DNA of 64,000 nucleotides from Diadema setosum (GCA_033980235.1 CM067070.1:26380627-26444626), one strand, 5' to 3'. Counted from the stretch's first letter, positions 21,792 to 34,509 are shown. Numbers and translations are program-made. Notes: a model not told the origin generated them from the sequence alone.

Positions 21792-23658
21792 CTGAAGAAA
21801 GAAAGAAAGAAAGGGGAAAAAGAAAGAAACTTGCGATGACAACACAGAAATTTGAATTTATATTGAACTGTTCATGTGCAGTAGGCCCTATAACAAATCT
21901 GCAGGTAACAGTGCCGTCAATGCAATACAAAGCACAAGGGTCTGAGTAACGTACATTTGTTGTACCAATTGTAACCTCAAATTTACCACCACCCACCAGT
22001 TTATTATGTAGATCAATGATGTCTGCACAGCGCATGGCGATGTCAATATGCTATTATATAGATTGCCCACACTTAATACTAGTCTGCTACATGACTTACA
22101 ACGCTGCTGGCAACTTGTATTTTCACCTCGAAATCAGTATAATTTGACTGTTGTTCACCATGTCCATAGATATAGAGTGTATACATGTAATGTAGATCTA
22201 CTTTAAATATCTCTTCTTTGTTTTTGTTTTTGTTTTTTTTTTTTTTTGATAATCAGTACCGGTATCATCAGCTTCACACCCTTGCCACACTGACACAGCT
22301 AAACCTTTTTAGTCTAGCTAGTCGGCCAGTACATACCGTACAGGAAACTTTTGTACTCAGTCTGCACTGTGTACTGTAATTGGTACTGACTGCGGCACTG
22401 TACAACCAAACCCAAGTAAGAAGGAATTTCTTTCACACTGATGATTACTAGCTGTTCCTCCTCTGCCTTAGTACAGTTTGATGCACATTCTCTCATCCAG
22501 TGTTTCAATCACCGGTATCCCTCCGTATCATGTCACCGCGGACCGCGACTCTCACACAGCTTATCATGCAGACTGTATCAGGGTACAGGGGCATGCAGAT
22601 ATATGACTAGTGACAGTGCGCGATCGAGTCTTAGTCCCATACACAGTTGTAAAAGAGCCCGAACGCTTCGAGTTCGGGCAGGTCGCAACAGTTAGCTTAC
22701 TGACTCTGTAGACTGTACAGTAAGTCAGTCTCGACTGTCTCATAAGCACATGCAATAGAAGACAAAACAGTATCACAAATCACTATACATTAAACTACCA
22801 TTAGATTAAACAGTGCAAACTGGTTTGCCTTATTTCTTGTCGATCCCTAAATGGCAGTAGTATATAGTAACCGTAAAAAGGCCCGTATTACTCCCCATTA
22901 CTGCATTAGGTCATGTGATTTTACATACAGTGTATTAATACACGCGTGAACGTGGTAACAAAGAACGGCACGACAAACGATTGAAATTATTACCTAAGAA
23001 ATGAAAGATCTAGCCGCACAGAAGCGCAACCCAAATAAGTCATGATTTGTGATCATTTACTCACCTTAATCTTGTATAAATCAGCAAGTATTGCAACGAG
23101 AAAGCCCCGCTTCAATGCAATTGCATGGGAGTTCTAGAACGAATGGAAGTGAACTGTCGCGACGCTTTCCTTTGTGACACGTATGTACACATAGCTAGCT
23201 CGCTGTATGCGGTGGCGATGCGAGCTTACAAAAAAAAAAACGGAGCCTCGATCGTCTTCTCTGATGTGATTGGTTAATTTCCGGGATTGGCGTGTTAGTC
23301 TTTGCTCACGTACTGTTTATGAAACTGGCACGAACAAAAAATGCTATATCATTTTATCAAACACCAACAAACATCTTTATATTGATTGATTTGCAATCTT
23401 AAAGATGAACATCATCCACAATTCAAATCACTACTGATACTGCATTACAAATCCTAACATGTTTGAACGCAACAGTATGATCTAGACTTTTGTAGTAGAC
23501 TTACTCTTCTATTTGGAGGTTCAAAAATTAATCTTTCTCAAAAGTGAACCCCTTTCGGAGTAAATAGCACCCATAGAAGTTAAATATTCAACCCTAGACC
23601 ACGCAAGGGTGCTTTGGGTCAAACTCAACCCCAAATTGAACCCTGATTTCTTAGTGTG

Positions 23659-24382
23659 TTGATACTGAATATCGCCACTTCTGAGGGCCTGAAATAACTG
23701 GTTTTTGTACTGAAATGCGCTTTTCCCCACCCTCAACATAATCAGTGGGCTAAAAGTCTTGATTTTCATTCTTCTTTAATTTAAAGTAGGCCTATTTATT
23801 GAGGGAATGGAATGCACTGTTTTACTTTTTTTTTGCAGGCATACAAGAGTAACAATTAGGAGCTACTCTTCACCCACAAAATTATGAACTAGCAGTTCAA
23901 TTCGAATCCTGTTGCATGTTGCATAGCTCTATGCTTTGAGGTTGTCATTATTTTGTCTTCAATACTGTAACGCAATGTCGACAATGTGTGATTATTTTCT
24001 TCATATTAAGGTAGTTCTCGCGTCGAGCTGTATTTATTAGGGAACTTGAGACGACGCTTGAGCTGGACGTTCTCTTCTTCCGTGCGTCGTGCTGAAAAGT
24101 AGTTTTAAAATGCCCCCCCCCCCCATAAGATCGGTGTATGAAGTAGTTCTCTACGTCGGAAATTGTGCGGGCGTAAAATAGCCCAGTACCCGTAGTGAAA
24201 AACGACGCAAAAAAAAAAAAAAAAATCGACTTGACGCGCACTTCTGCGCATGCTCAGAATATGTTTTTTTTTTTTTTTCCTCTGAACATCCCCGTCGCGA
24301 AAATCTAAAGCTTCCTATTGTAGTAGTCTGGGTGCCAAAGCCACTTTTTGGGCCTAACCTTGTTTTACCGTCCACCCAATGT
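23659..24382. other. No gene recognised
   Basis: Spacer with a c-run at 24112-24124, an A-run at 24209-24225 and a T-run at 24264-24278. Apparent ORFs run through the homopolymers and are not credible. Confidence 0.5.
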
Positions 24383-24386
24383 TTAA

Positions 24387-25406
24387 AGATAATAAAAAGT
24401 TTTGGTACCTCAAAAGTGTCCTTGAATTTCCTTGTCTTAGTTTGCGTTTCAGGTTAAAGTACCTTTCATATAACTAACACTGTGAGACTTACTCGCCCCA
24501 AAGTGCTCTCATGTCTTAGTAATCATGCAATTAACTGCGATCAGCAGCCCCATACGCATAGCGACCAGCAGTCCCATACGCACAGCGTAATCGGGCTTCG
24601 CATTGTAGCATTCAGGATCATGACAGATTTAGTATCGCAGGGTAAATGTCAACTTAAAATCCCATAAATTCTTCAATTTGAAGACTTACCAATTAACTTG
24701 AAGTATTGAAAACAGGCTTCGGGCAACGTTTGGTTCTGCCTATAGTCCCTTTCTGTTCGAATTGATGACTGAATGTGACTCGGTCGACAGGACCTCAGGA
24801 GAGCTACATACAGTACACTGAATACTACAGCCAGTGCATGCGAACACATCGCATGCACACAAATTTCAAATCCATGAACGGATAAGATGTTTGTGTGCGC
24901 ATGCGCTGGCCATGGTATCCAGTGTATGTAGCTCTCCCAAGGTCCTCTCGACCGAGTCACATTCAGTCATCAATTCGAACAGAAAGGGACTATTGGCAGA
25001 ACCAAACGTTGTTCGAAGCCTGTTTTCAATACTTCAACTTAATTGGTAAGTCTTCAAATCGAAGAAACTTTTGGATTTTAAGTTGACATTTACTCGCGAA
25101 AATTCTGTCACGATCCTGAATGCTACAATGCGAAGCCCCAATACGCTATGCGTATGGGGCTGCTGGTCGCAGTTAGCTGTGCGTACAATGGGCTGCACGC
25201 TGCTGATCGCAGTCAGTGGTTTCGTACAATATTTATCGACGCTGTACAGCGTCGGCTCTGGTACGAAACCATTATTGCATGATTACTAAGACATGAGAGC
25301 ACTTTGGGGCGAGTAATTCTCACAGACAACGTACTTTAACCTGAAACACAAACCAAGACTAGGAAATTCAGGGAAGCTTTTGAGGTACCAAAACTTTTTA
25401 TTATCT
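24387..25406. mobile_element. Foldback element, TTAA target, about 480-bp arms
   Basis: The whole 1,020-bp unit is an imperfect palindrome. It starts agataataaaaagttttgg and ends with the complement, and is flanked by TTAA at 24383-24386 and 25407-25410. The arms (about 24387-24870 and 24885-25406) match nearly end to end with small indels. For example, actcgccccaaagtgctctc at 24489 pairs with gagagcactttggggcgagt at about 25295. The right arm has an extra insert near 25195-25262. No protein is encoded. A transcript would form a very long hairpin. Confidence 0.9.
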
Positions 25407-25414
25407 TTAATTAT

Positions 25415-25990
25415 GGTTTTAACCTATTTCGGAAATTCCCATATATTTTCTTCTAAATAATGAGTAATTGAAAGCAATTGATAATTCTGCCCTATTTCAA
25501 GGGTGGTGAATCCGAATCTGGATAATTCAATTCTTGCATCCTTGAGGGTTTTGGGATATTCAAGATGGCCTCCAAAATGGCAGCCAATTAAAACTGGAAA
25601 TTCCCATTTATTTCCTTCTAAATGGTGAGAAATAGAAAACAATTGATGGTTTTACCCTGTTTGGATCGTCTTGAATCCGAATCCGGATGATGCAGATGAT
25701 GGAGATTTTGAGATATTCAAGATTGCCGCCAAAATGGCCGCAAAAAACGGTAATTTCATTTTCAATGGTTCAAAATTGAGAATCCTATTTCGATTTCAAA
25801 ATGGCCGCTAAAACCGGAAATTTCCACGTTGAATTTTCAATTGAGAACAATTTATGGTTCTATACCCTTTTTTTTTCGATTGTGCTGAATGCGAATCTGC
25901 ATGATGCAACTCTTGCATCATTGAGAGTTTGGAGATATTCAAGATAGCCGCCAAAAGGCCCACCAAAATGGTGAGAAATTGATAACAATA
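25415..25990 (+). repeat. Degenerate tandem repeat, about 170-bp period
   Basis: At least three diverged units each run: ggaaattccca, then ttctaaatggtgag, then gaatccgaatc, then gagatattcaagatggc, then ccaaaatggc. Units start at about 25430, 25604 and 25815, the last degenerate to about 25990. There is no reading frame. Confidence 0.75.
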
Positions 25991-26039
25991 CCTAATGGAT
26001 TTACCCTATTTTTGTAATATGAATGATTTTGCATTTGGA

Positions 26040-27501
26040 TGTTCCTTCAAGATCTTTCAAAGGCCTTTGATACTTAAATCATGAAATACTAATGAATAGA
26101 TTACATTATTATGGTATTCGTGGGAACCCCTTTCAAATGGTTCTTAGATTAATTATCGAACCGTTTCCAATATACAGTTTTTGGAAATTGTTCTTCCCCT
26201 TTAAGTGCAATTAATAATAGTGTCCCTCAAGGTTCTATTTTAGGTCCTTGCTGTTTTTGATATATATCAATTAATATAATCAATTCTTCTATAAATTTTG
26301 ATTTCATATTCATACAGATGATACCACTTTATTTTATACCCAATGTGGAACTGAAAATTTGAAGGGCAATATTTAGTTTGAGTTAGAAAAAGTTAGTAAA
26401 TGGTTAAAAGTAATAAGTTAATTGTTAATTTTGATAAAACTAGTTTTGCTATGTATTATAATGAATTTAGTAACGTTGTTGATTTAATACAGGATATTAA
26501 AATTTCAGTTGATTCACATTGTAAAGAAAGGTTAGGGAGTGTTAAATTTTCTCGGTGATTACATTGATAAAGATTTACAATGGAATACACATGTAGATTA
26601 TGTTATAAGTAAAATTTCGAGGTTTGTCGGTATATTGCATAAAGTAAAATAATATTTGTCATTACGAGCTCTTACTATTTTGTATAATTCATTGATATTA
26701 CCTTATTTAACATATTGTGTAATTGTTTTGGGAAATTGTATAGTCAGTCTAAAATAGATGCATTGACAAAGTTGCAGAAGAAAGCAGTTCGGTTTGTTTG
26801 TTTTTTGTTTTGTTTTGTTTTGTTTGTTGTTTTTTTTTTTGCACTGGAAGTGATTATTTTGCTCCTTCAGCCCCTTTAATTAAAAAGTTGAACATTTTTA
26901 ATTTTCATGATCTGTTTTTATATTATACAACAATAATTTGAATCTGTTACCTCCTAATATTTCTCAACTGTTTTGCGTAAATAACAGCATCAATCGTTAT
27001 GACACTCGTAACAGTAATTTATTTCTTATGTTTAAAGTTAATACAACTTTTGTTAACAAAATCTGTTCGTTTTAATCTCCCCGTTGTGTGGAATTCCTTG
27101 TCAAATGATATACGCTGTTAAAAATACTTAAAGATGTTAAAATTATCTCCCAAAAAGTACTCTCTTGACAAATGCTGAACCATATCTTTTTCTGCACATT
27201 TTCATATGATTGTTACATCTGTATGTTTTTGTTTTTGTTTTCTTCTCGTTTCGAAATTATGAAACACTCAGCGTGCCTCCATATTTTCGTACTCATACAT
27301 ACCTGAGACAACTTATTTCATACAAGGCCTCAATGACTTTCTCTAGTATTCTTTTTCATTTCCATGAACTGTTTGATATGGCAAATATGTAAACTCTAAT
27401 TTTGTTTGTCTGCATTATGTCATTTATTCAAATTTGATTTATTATTGTTTACTGTGTTTTGCAACCACTGATCTTTTATTGGAATGAATAAACGAAAAGA
27501 A
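26040..27501 (+). pseudogene. CR1/Jockey-like LINE RT fragment, heavily decayed
   Basis: RT blocks are readable across many stops and frameshifts: a DLSKAFDT-like block near 26050, SVPQGSILGP near 26223, a DDTTLFYTQ-like catalytic block near 26315, WNTHVDYVISKISRFVGIL near 26580 and a C-terminal block near 27060. The family is that of the 44-47 kb LINE. A gttttg-type simple insertion lies at about 26795-26840. The element probably ends in the A-rich stretch near 27475-27501. Confidence 0.75.
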
Positions 27502-27789
27502 ACCTGGCCTGAATATCTACACACTATACTCCACTTTAATATACATTGTTCCTAACCACGCTCGCACCCGACTGAACCCAGGCTGTAACAAAAAACTGTC
27601 ACACCTTCACTTTGGTACTCATAACCATAATGTAGAGAATTCAGTGTTTTTCGTATCCGTTCAAGACCTGTATTGAAACACACATCTCTCTTTATATTAT
27701 ACTATTGTTTTGTGTGTCCACCCCCTTTCCTCTATCTATTCAATTATAAGGGGATATATGTGAAAAAAAATCAACAAAAATATTTGATT

Positions 27790-28651
27790 TTTTGAACTTT
27801 GATTTTGCCAATGAAGAATGGAATGAAGTATTGAATGGGATCGATGTAATAAAGCGTATGATTTTTTTTGTTTGTTTTTATGAAGAAATTTCAGTTTTGT
27901 TATGATAGAAATGCGCCTTTAGTAAAAGTTAAAAAGTAAAAAAAAAAATCAAACATCCCTGGGTTACTAAGGCATTATGAGATCTATCCAGCCGGAATAA
28001 ACTATATAAACAAGCAATAAAAAGTCAATGTTGTCCAAAAAAAAAATAATAATACAGAAAATAAAGAAATCAACTTACATCAATAATTAGATTATCTGGC
28101 AAATTCTGTCATTCCAATAGTATTGAAACAAATAAAAATGAAATGAATTTGTTATGGAAAATGGAAAGAATCTTTTAGGAAAGATTATAGAAAAAAAACA
28201 CTGATACATTTTGCCTGAATAGAAAAAAAAGAAATTAATGATCGAGAGTAGCGAATGTTTCTAATTATTATTTTATCAATGTAGGTTCAAATCTAGCAGC
28301 TAGTATAGTGATGTCAGTAGTACACATTTTACTGAATTTTTGCCAACCCCATGAGAAAATTCTTTGTTTATTAAACCAACAAATGATTGTAGAATGATAT
28401 AGTATAGTATAGTTTAGCAATCAATTTAAGTCAAGTAAACCTAAGGGATATGATAATATTAGGGAATATTTATTGAAACATATTATGTATTATATTGCTA
28501 CCCCATTAACTAATTTCTTTAATTTATCACTTACGAATGGTACATTCCCGGATTCCCTCAAAATTGCTAAAGTTATTCCTATTCACACACACACACACAC
28601 ACACACACAAAGATTCCTCCTTATTTTGTAACCACAGACCAATACCCAATG
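27790..28651 (+). pseudogene. LINE fragment B, 5' part
   Basis: This is the linker region and the start of RT of a CR1/Jockey-like LINE. It includes a FDFANEEWNEVLNGID stretch near 27800, PWVTKA-like residues near 27958 and LTNFFNLSLTNGTFPDSLKI near 28510, followed by AKVIPIH. These match blocks of the 45.9-47.6 kb LINE. A (CA)n microsatellite interrupts at 28583-28609, then an NHRPI-like remnant is readable near 28632. The reading breaks at about 28651, where the Ty3/gypsy fragment begins, and resumes at about 31967. Confidence 0.72.
28583..28609. repeat. (CA)n microsatellite
   Basis: CA run of about 26 bp within the decayed LINE, just 5' of the gypsy insertion. Confidence 0.95.
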
Positions 28652-29332
28652 TTGACACTGAACTATAGAGATGCTGCCTTCTCCAGGTACAGCATCTCCG
28701 AAGAAGAGAAGACATCTTATCTCCTTGATTTTGTACGGGGACTCCCCAAGGCTGGGGTCAAAGCCCTTATCAAGGATAGGAAGAGTGCGGAGGAGATCCT
28801 TCAGTCCCTGCAGGATTCATACTTAGGTGTCCAGAACCTTGGGGAGCTGCAGAGATTGTTCCTGCAAAGAAAGCAGCGAAGAGGAGAGCCTCTGCGAGAC
28901 TATGCCATCGATTTGGAGCGACGGTTCAACAATCTCTGTCGCCGAGAGTACAAGCTGTACTCAGATCCAAACAATATTCTGGTAGAGCAGTTCATCGCAG
29001 GGTTGGATGACCAGATCCTCCGCAACGCCTGTCGGGATCGTTACGAGGGGGATAACACCATCAAGTTTCGAGATCTGAGGGAGTTTGTGATTAGGAGATC
29101 CGGTCGGGAGGGGTCACGGTCGTCTGACATGCTGATTGCACTCAAGAAGATGGGAGAGAACCTGGTACAAACAATACGTGAAGTTGTTCAACCTGTTCTT
29201 TCAGTTCCCTCGGTTACTGGTGGTTCCCGTCCTGCGTATCCAATGAGACAACCAAGAGGAGCCTGTTATTCGTGTGGAATGTATGGGCATTTTGCACGAG
29301 AGTGCCCTGAAAGGTGTCAGCAGGGACCTTGA
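28652..29332 (+). pseudogene. Gypsy gag fragment with CCHC knuckle
   Basis: An open stretch of about 227 codons (first in-frame Met at 28649, in LINE-derived sequence) has a retrotransposon gag-like helical core: SYLGVQNLGELQRLFLQRKQ near 28822 and a DLERRFNNLC-type segment. It ends in a single zinc knuckle, CYSCGMYGHFAREC, near 29262-29305. In life it would form the particle and bind RNA. The true N-terminus is missing, so it is a fragment, although its frame is intact. The stop at 29330 is followed by frame-shifted protease sequence. Confidence 0.85.
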
Positions 29333-31966
29333 CCTAGTCTGTACGCATATCACCCATACCGACCACAGTTCCAGACTGGTGAGCGTTTCACTCAACCTGA
29401 TCAACAGCGGTTCCAAGATCAGCGGGCGCAACAGCATCAGCATTGGTCTCAACCTGAAGGAGTGAATCAGCCAAGTCCTACACGGAACCAGTATACTGCC
29501 AGATTAGGGAGACCAGAACAGCAGGCATGATCCAGTCCAGATCAGAGGACCCATCAAAACCAACAGAGGCCTTAGCTAGAATGTGGATACTGACTTCCTG
29601 GCAAACACAGTCGGAGGTTGTTACGCAGTTGATGTCGAATTCGAAAATGTCGAAGGGAACACCTGGAACCGCGTGGCTTAGTTTTGAAGGAGATTCCTTC
29701 CCCATTCACCCTCGTTTCTTCCAATGGCAGTACGTGCATCCCCTGTGTCGGATATTTTGAAACCGATATCAAGGTCCTGGGAGAGATAGTCCTGGAGAGG
29801 GTTGTCTTGATCCTGGCTGACTCTGCTGAAAGAAGGGAACCTGACTCAGTCCAAGGGATTCTTGGGATGAATGTTCTACAGGAATGTTGGGACAGGATTG
29901 AGCTGCCAGAACAGGGATACCGTGCGATACTTAATCAGCCTACTTCTAAGCAAGCTTGGTAAAAGGTCATGAAGTTCATGAGTGACAGATCCAAACTAGG
30001 TGATGAGGATGGCAGAGTTGGCAAGGCATGTCTGAGTGGAGGTGTTGTGATCTCAGCTCGACAGTCTGTGATCATTGAAGGCCAGATTCCAGCAGGCAAT
30101 GGGTTCAAGTTTGATGTTGTTCTAGAGCCCGACCATGATGACGCCATACCACGTGGAGTAATCGTTCCTCCCTGTTTCGTGGATGTACAGGATGGCAAGT
30201 TTTCCTTGGCAATACACAATGAGGGTGAATCTGAAGTAGTTCTACAGGATAACACCAGACTTGGTCACTTATACCTTGGGGAGAGGCATTGTCAGGATCA
30301 GCCTGTGCTGAATGCCTCAGAAACTGCTGATATTTGCAGGATATCAGCTGAGACAAAGGATGAACATGACCTTCCTGTACCCGTTGACGTAGATTGTTCC
30401 AGTCTGGGTGTGGAACAAGTGGACAAACTGAAGCAACTCCTCATACAGCATCACAAAGCGTTCTCTACAGCGGACAATGATGTGGGATATACTGTTGCAA
30501 TCACACACCAGATTGATACTGAGTCGGAAGCTCCCATCAGACAACGACATAGGCCACTTCCTCCACCTCAGTACCAGCTTGTCCGCCAACACATCCAGGA
30601 CTTATTGGAGAGAGGCATTATTTAGGAGAGTCAGAGTCCATGGGCTTCCCCAGTGGTTGTAGTGATGAAGAAGGACTCCAGCATCAGGTTATGCGTGGAT
30701 TACAGGAAGTTGAATTGCATAACACGTCGTGATTCTATCCCACTGCCGCGCATTGAGGAATCCCTACAGGCTTCGGGAGGAACAAAGTTTTTCAGCGTCC
30801 TGGACCTTACGAGTGGGTGTTACCAAGTGGCAGTAGCCTACATGCGGATGACGTGGCCAAGAAAGCGTTTGTCGTCCCATTTGGACTCTTTGAGTTTACC
30901 AGACTACCTTTTGGGCTAACCAATGACCCAGCCACGTTTCAGACGCTTATTCAGCGGTGTCTTGGTGACAAGTGTAACTCCAATGTGCATATTTATCTGG
31001 ATGACATTATTGTGTATTCAGCCGATTTCGACTCGCATCTACAGCATCTGGGCGATGTACTGTCACGGATGAAGGCCTATGGTCTGAAATTGAAGCCTGC
31101 CAAATGTCATCTTCTGAGGGAGGAGGTGCAGTATCTTGGTCATCGTGTATCAGCCTCAGGAGTTTCGATAGATCCGTCCAAGTAGTCAGGGAATAGCCAG
31201 AATTGGTGACTGTGAGGGAGGTCCGAGCCTTTCTGGGTTTCACTGGCTTCTTCAAGAAGAAAGCTGCTGTCCCTGGATTTACCAAGATACAGCTCAACGA
31301 GGAAGCACAAAGGGCAAAGGAGATTCTAGTGGACCGCTTGACAACTGCTCCTGTTCTGGCATATGCGGACTTTCAGAGGCCATTCAGAGTGGAGACAGAT
31401 GCCAGTGGAGTTGGACTTGGTGCAATCCTCTACCAGAAGGACGAACTGGGGGAGGACCATGTCATAGCGTATGCCTCACGGACCCGGTGAAGCCAGCAGA
31501 GCGAAGTAGTCGATATAGTGCATTCAAACTGGAACTATTGGCTGTCAAATGGGCCCTGACAAGGCAAATCTTGGCTGTGTCGAGATGAGGTGGGTCCAGC
31601 AACTCAGTTCGTTCGACTTCGAAAGGCAAACCAAGCCCCTGATGTGTTGTTACGCAGAGATGACCTTGACCTAGATGAAAGAACCATTACCGTGGCCAGT
31701 TGTGCGATGAGAGCTCAATTTGAGTTAAGTTCTCCAGGAACAAATGTCCCCACATGGTTTGTAACCAAATAGAGGTCTGTCGGGAAGGTGGGATATTATG
31801 TCTTCCTGGACTCTCCGAGTCAGAAGTTAGGAGCCAGCAACTGTCAGACAAGGTACTGAGAGAAGTTGGGAATTTTGTGCGACGTGGTACACTACCTAAT
31901 CGACAGGAGCATGAACAGCTGTCTCCCAAAGTGCTGGATCTGTTGAAGGAGCGGAAGAGACTTTCA
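29333..31966 (+). pseudogene. Gypsy pol remnant (PR-RT-RNase H)
   Basis: The protease-like region spans about 29580-29960 and ends GILGMNVL. Pol continues from 29969 in a long open stretch (218 codons) up to an amber stop at about 30622. RT motifs follow: SIRLCVDYRKLNCIT near 30683, FSVLDLTSGCYQV near 30792 (then a frameshift), FGLTNDPATFQTLI near 30912 and YLDDIIVYS near 30996 (the YxDD catalytic box). RNase H shows VETDASGVGLGAIL near 31390. Further stops lie at about 31183 and 31487. A chromatin-side tail continues to 31966. It is non-functional. Confidence 0.87.
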
Positions 31967-33065
31967 ATCAAAAATCAAAAATCACAAATACTCATGGACT
32001 CATCAAAAGCATTTGACACAATCGATCATAGTATATTAATATGCAAATACATATTAAAATTATATGGTATAGGAGGACAAGCATTATCATGAATTATAGA
32101 ATATATGCATAACCGCCAGTAATGTGTTATGCACCTCGCAAAAACTTAACATTCAATGTTGTGTACCACAAGGTTTTATTTTAGGCCCATTATTATCTAT
32201 TATCTATGTTATTGATGTCATAAGGTCTTTTACACTTTTCGATTTTTTTATTGTTTTTGCTGATGACACAAGTATTCTTTATTCTCACAAAAATTTAGAA
32301 ACCAATTAACTCGTGAACTGGTTAAAGTTTCCGAATGGTTTAAATCAAATAAAATTATTCTCTAATATTGAGAAAAAAAAACATTATTTTCACTTTAGAA
32401 CAGTAAACAAGCGCTTGATGGACATTCTCTTGGTGAAAAATAATGCACAAACTTTCTTGGACTTACCATTCATTGTAATCTAAACTGGAATGAGCATATT
32501 GTTATTACACAAAGATCCGTATCCAGAAATATGAAAATACTTTACAAGTTGAACGGTCTTTTTACTGAAAGACTTCTTTTTAGTTTATGCAATTCGTTAG
32601 TTTTGTCTTATATTTCATATTGTAATATCGTTTGGGGAAATTGCAGCACATCAAAAATAAACTCATTATTACTTCAAAAACGAGCGATTCGTATAATCAC
32701 TAACAATGATTATTTTGTCTCATAGAGAACCATAACTAGTATTCAACCATTAAAGTACATTGAGAATAAAGGATATTCCCATTTTACAAACGGGTATATC
32801 TATGGTTACATATAAGTCCATTCAACTCCCGTCTTTGTTTCAAAATATATACAATGTTAATTTAAATATATGCATAATTATCCGACGCGTCAGGTGCCAA
32901 TCCCAAACTTATTCTACTTCAAAGATCAATTAGGCATCACGGACCGAATGTATGGAACGCTTTACCCAGTTACTTGAAGTTAATATGTTCCTCCATTAAT
33001 TCCTTTCAGGCATCTTTTAAGAATTATCTTATTTCCAAATATCATCCAAATGGAAAGAGATGAAA
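31967..33065 (+). pseudogene. LINE fragment B, 3' part
   Basis: RT resumes with MDSSKAFDTIDHSIL near 31994, then CVPQGFILGPLLSIIYVIDV near 32160, FADDTSILYSHKN near 32263 and SYISYCNIVWGNCSTSKINS near 32607. These correspond to the 44.6-45.7 kb LINE protein. Frames are broken repeatedly. The piece that would join it to the 5' part (about 60 residues between the AKVIPIH and DLSKAFD blocks) is mostly lost at the gypsy junctions. It ends before a cattcattcattg-type tail near 33120. Confidence 0.75.
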
Positions 33066-33899
33066 CAAAGTTTTTCTTTTAATCTCGTTTTATTAGGTTG
33101 ATTTCCCCTTTAAATCGTTCATTCATTCATTGATCTTTTTTTAAGCTAAAATCATCTGTCTCAATAAACGAACATACGCTTTCTTCAAATTTTCAGACTA
33201 CTCGGTATATTCAACCCACACACATACTACGTGCAAACAGACACATGCACACGTGACGCGCGCAAACACACACAGACACACATCACACATACACACTTAA
33301 CATAATTACATGCATGTTCACAAACACTTAATACACATGACCAGAGGTACTAGCATTCGTACGACCATTCACATCAATGCAATACGTTCTGATTGATTTC
33401 TAGTTAAATAATAAAAGCACCTAGTGCAATTAATTCTCTACTCTTCGCACGTTGCTTTTTCTTTTTCCTTTCTTTTTCCCCACTATCGTCCCCTTGTGGA
33501 CGCCGCAAAGGTAGCACAAAACATTTCAATGGGAAAATGCCCGTTTTATATGCATATATTATCATATTGTTTCTTATTTCTTGTTCCTTAAAAATAAAAA
33601 GGCTAGAAGGAACAATTAATAATGAATAATAACCGAATCTGAAAAAACAACGAAACAAAAAATAACATTTCGAATCTCATGTTTGAAAATGCTAATTTCC
33701 ACAAAGCTTCTATCTACAAAACATACTTTCAAATATTCTGTTCACGAATGTAGCCAAATAGATGTGCTGAAATGAGTCATGTGCGCACTCTTTTTCTTTT
33801 TCTTTATAACATGCACGGGTGTGAAAAAGAGCAATATAGCATAACAGCTGCACAGTTTGTTTTCTTATGGCAGATTAACGATTGATGGTGCAGCCGTTG
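33066..33899. other. No gene recognised
   Basis: AT-rich spacer with an acacac-rich stretch at 33220-33300 and a pyrimidine-rich stretch near 33450. No supported exon. Confidence 0.5.
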
Positions 33900-34148
33900 C
33901 TGCCCTACTTTGGCAAAAGGAAGCAAGTGACATACCGTCCGAATTTGAGTTATTGACGTTTTCATAATTCACATAATGAGCTCTTCTTCCAGGCCAAATT
34001 TCATGCACAAACACTCATCCTACTAAGAGATATGTTAGATAAGACATCATGATAGTCCATTGACGTGAGTGTAAATGACAGACACATTTTGCTCTTTAAC
34101 GAGAAATGTCACTTTTGTCACCTGCTTCCTTTTGCCAAAGTAGGGCAG
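33900..34148. mobile_element. Small MITE with 33-bp TIRs
   Basis: The inverted repeat at 33900-33932 and 34116-34148 has one mismatch and starts ctgccctactttggcaaaag. The total is 249 bp and there is no ORF of its own. No clear target duplication is visible. Confidence 0.82.
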
Positions 34149-34509
34149 GTTAGCTATAGCAATCAATATGCTTTTTGTGTGAGTACGTACGCTCAGCACG
34201 AATCTGCATGGCCGATCTAGAAATGGTCCAGTTCTACGGCAATACAATTTTTATTACCAGGTGAAGGACATTTCTATTGTATATCTATTGTATTTCTTTT
34301 AAGACTGAAGTAGTAAGGTAATTAGTAACATAATTTCTGAACCACTCAAAGACCATCCCTCGATTACCATAATGAGATGATTTTATAAAGAGGTATTTTG
34401 TGGTATAATACAGCAATGATCATTTAAGGCAGAAAGTACATGCCTAAAAAAAATTAAAAAAAAATACATCCCCTCCTCCCATGTACGAGAGCGAAAGTTA
34501 ACCAAACAA
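34149..34509. other. No gene recognised
   Basis: AT-rich spacer between the small MITE and the 3' region of the minus-strand LINE. Confidence 0.45.

Larger units (their letters stand above)
19713..23658. mobile_element. CACTA-like (EnSpm) element with subterminal repeats
   Basis: The left terminus cacactaagaaatcaggg is repeated inverted at the right end (ccctgatttcttagtgtg, ending 23658), with about 23 bp identical. The first 280 bp and last 140 bp are packed with variants of gggttcaaaattgaacc in both orientations. This is the subterminal-repeat design of CACTA/EnSpm elements. The flanking duplication is unclear (tt on both sides). The 3.9-kb interior is mostly non-coding but holds a good candidate exon at 21630-21791. 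It also contains a TA microsatellite, poly-T tracts and possibly other inserts (about 21085-21470). Confidence 0.68.
28652..31966 (+). mobile_element. Ty3/gypsy gag-pol fragment without LTRs
   Basis: A GC-richer block with gag, zinc knuckle, protease, RT, RNase H and the beginning of the integrase-proximal region in the usual Ty3/gypsy order. It starts in mid-gag and stops in pol, and there are no direct repeats at its edges, so both LTRs are absent. It lies inside decayed LINE B, the two halves of which flank it. Many stops and frameshifts are present. Confidence 0.85.

Noticed and set aside
24151..24375. ORF with Lys/Phe runs
   Set aside because: It runs through A and T homopolymers next to the foldback element.
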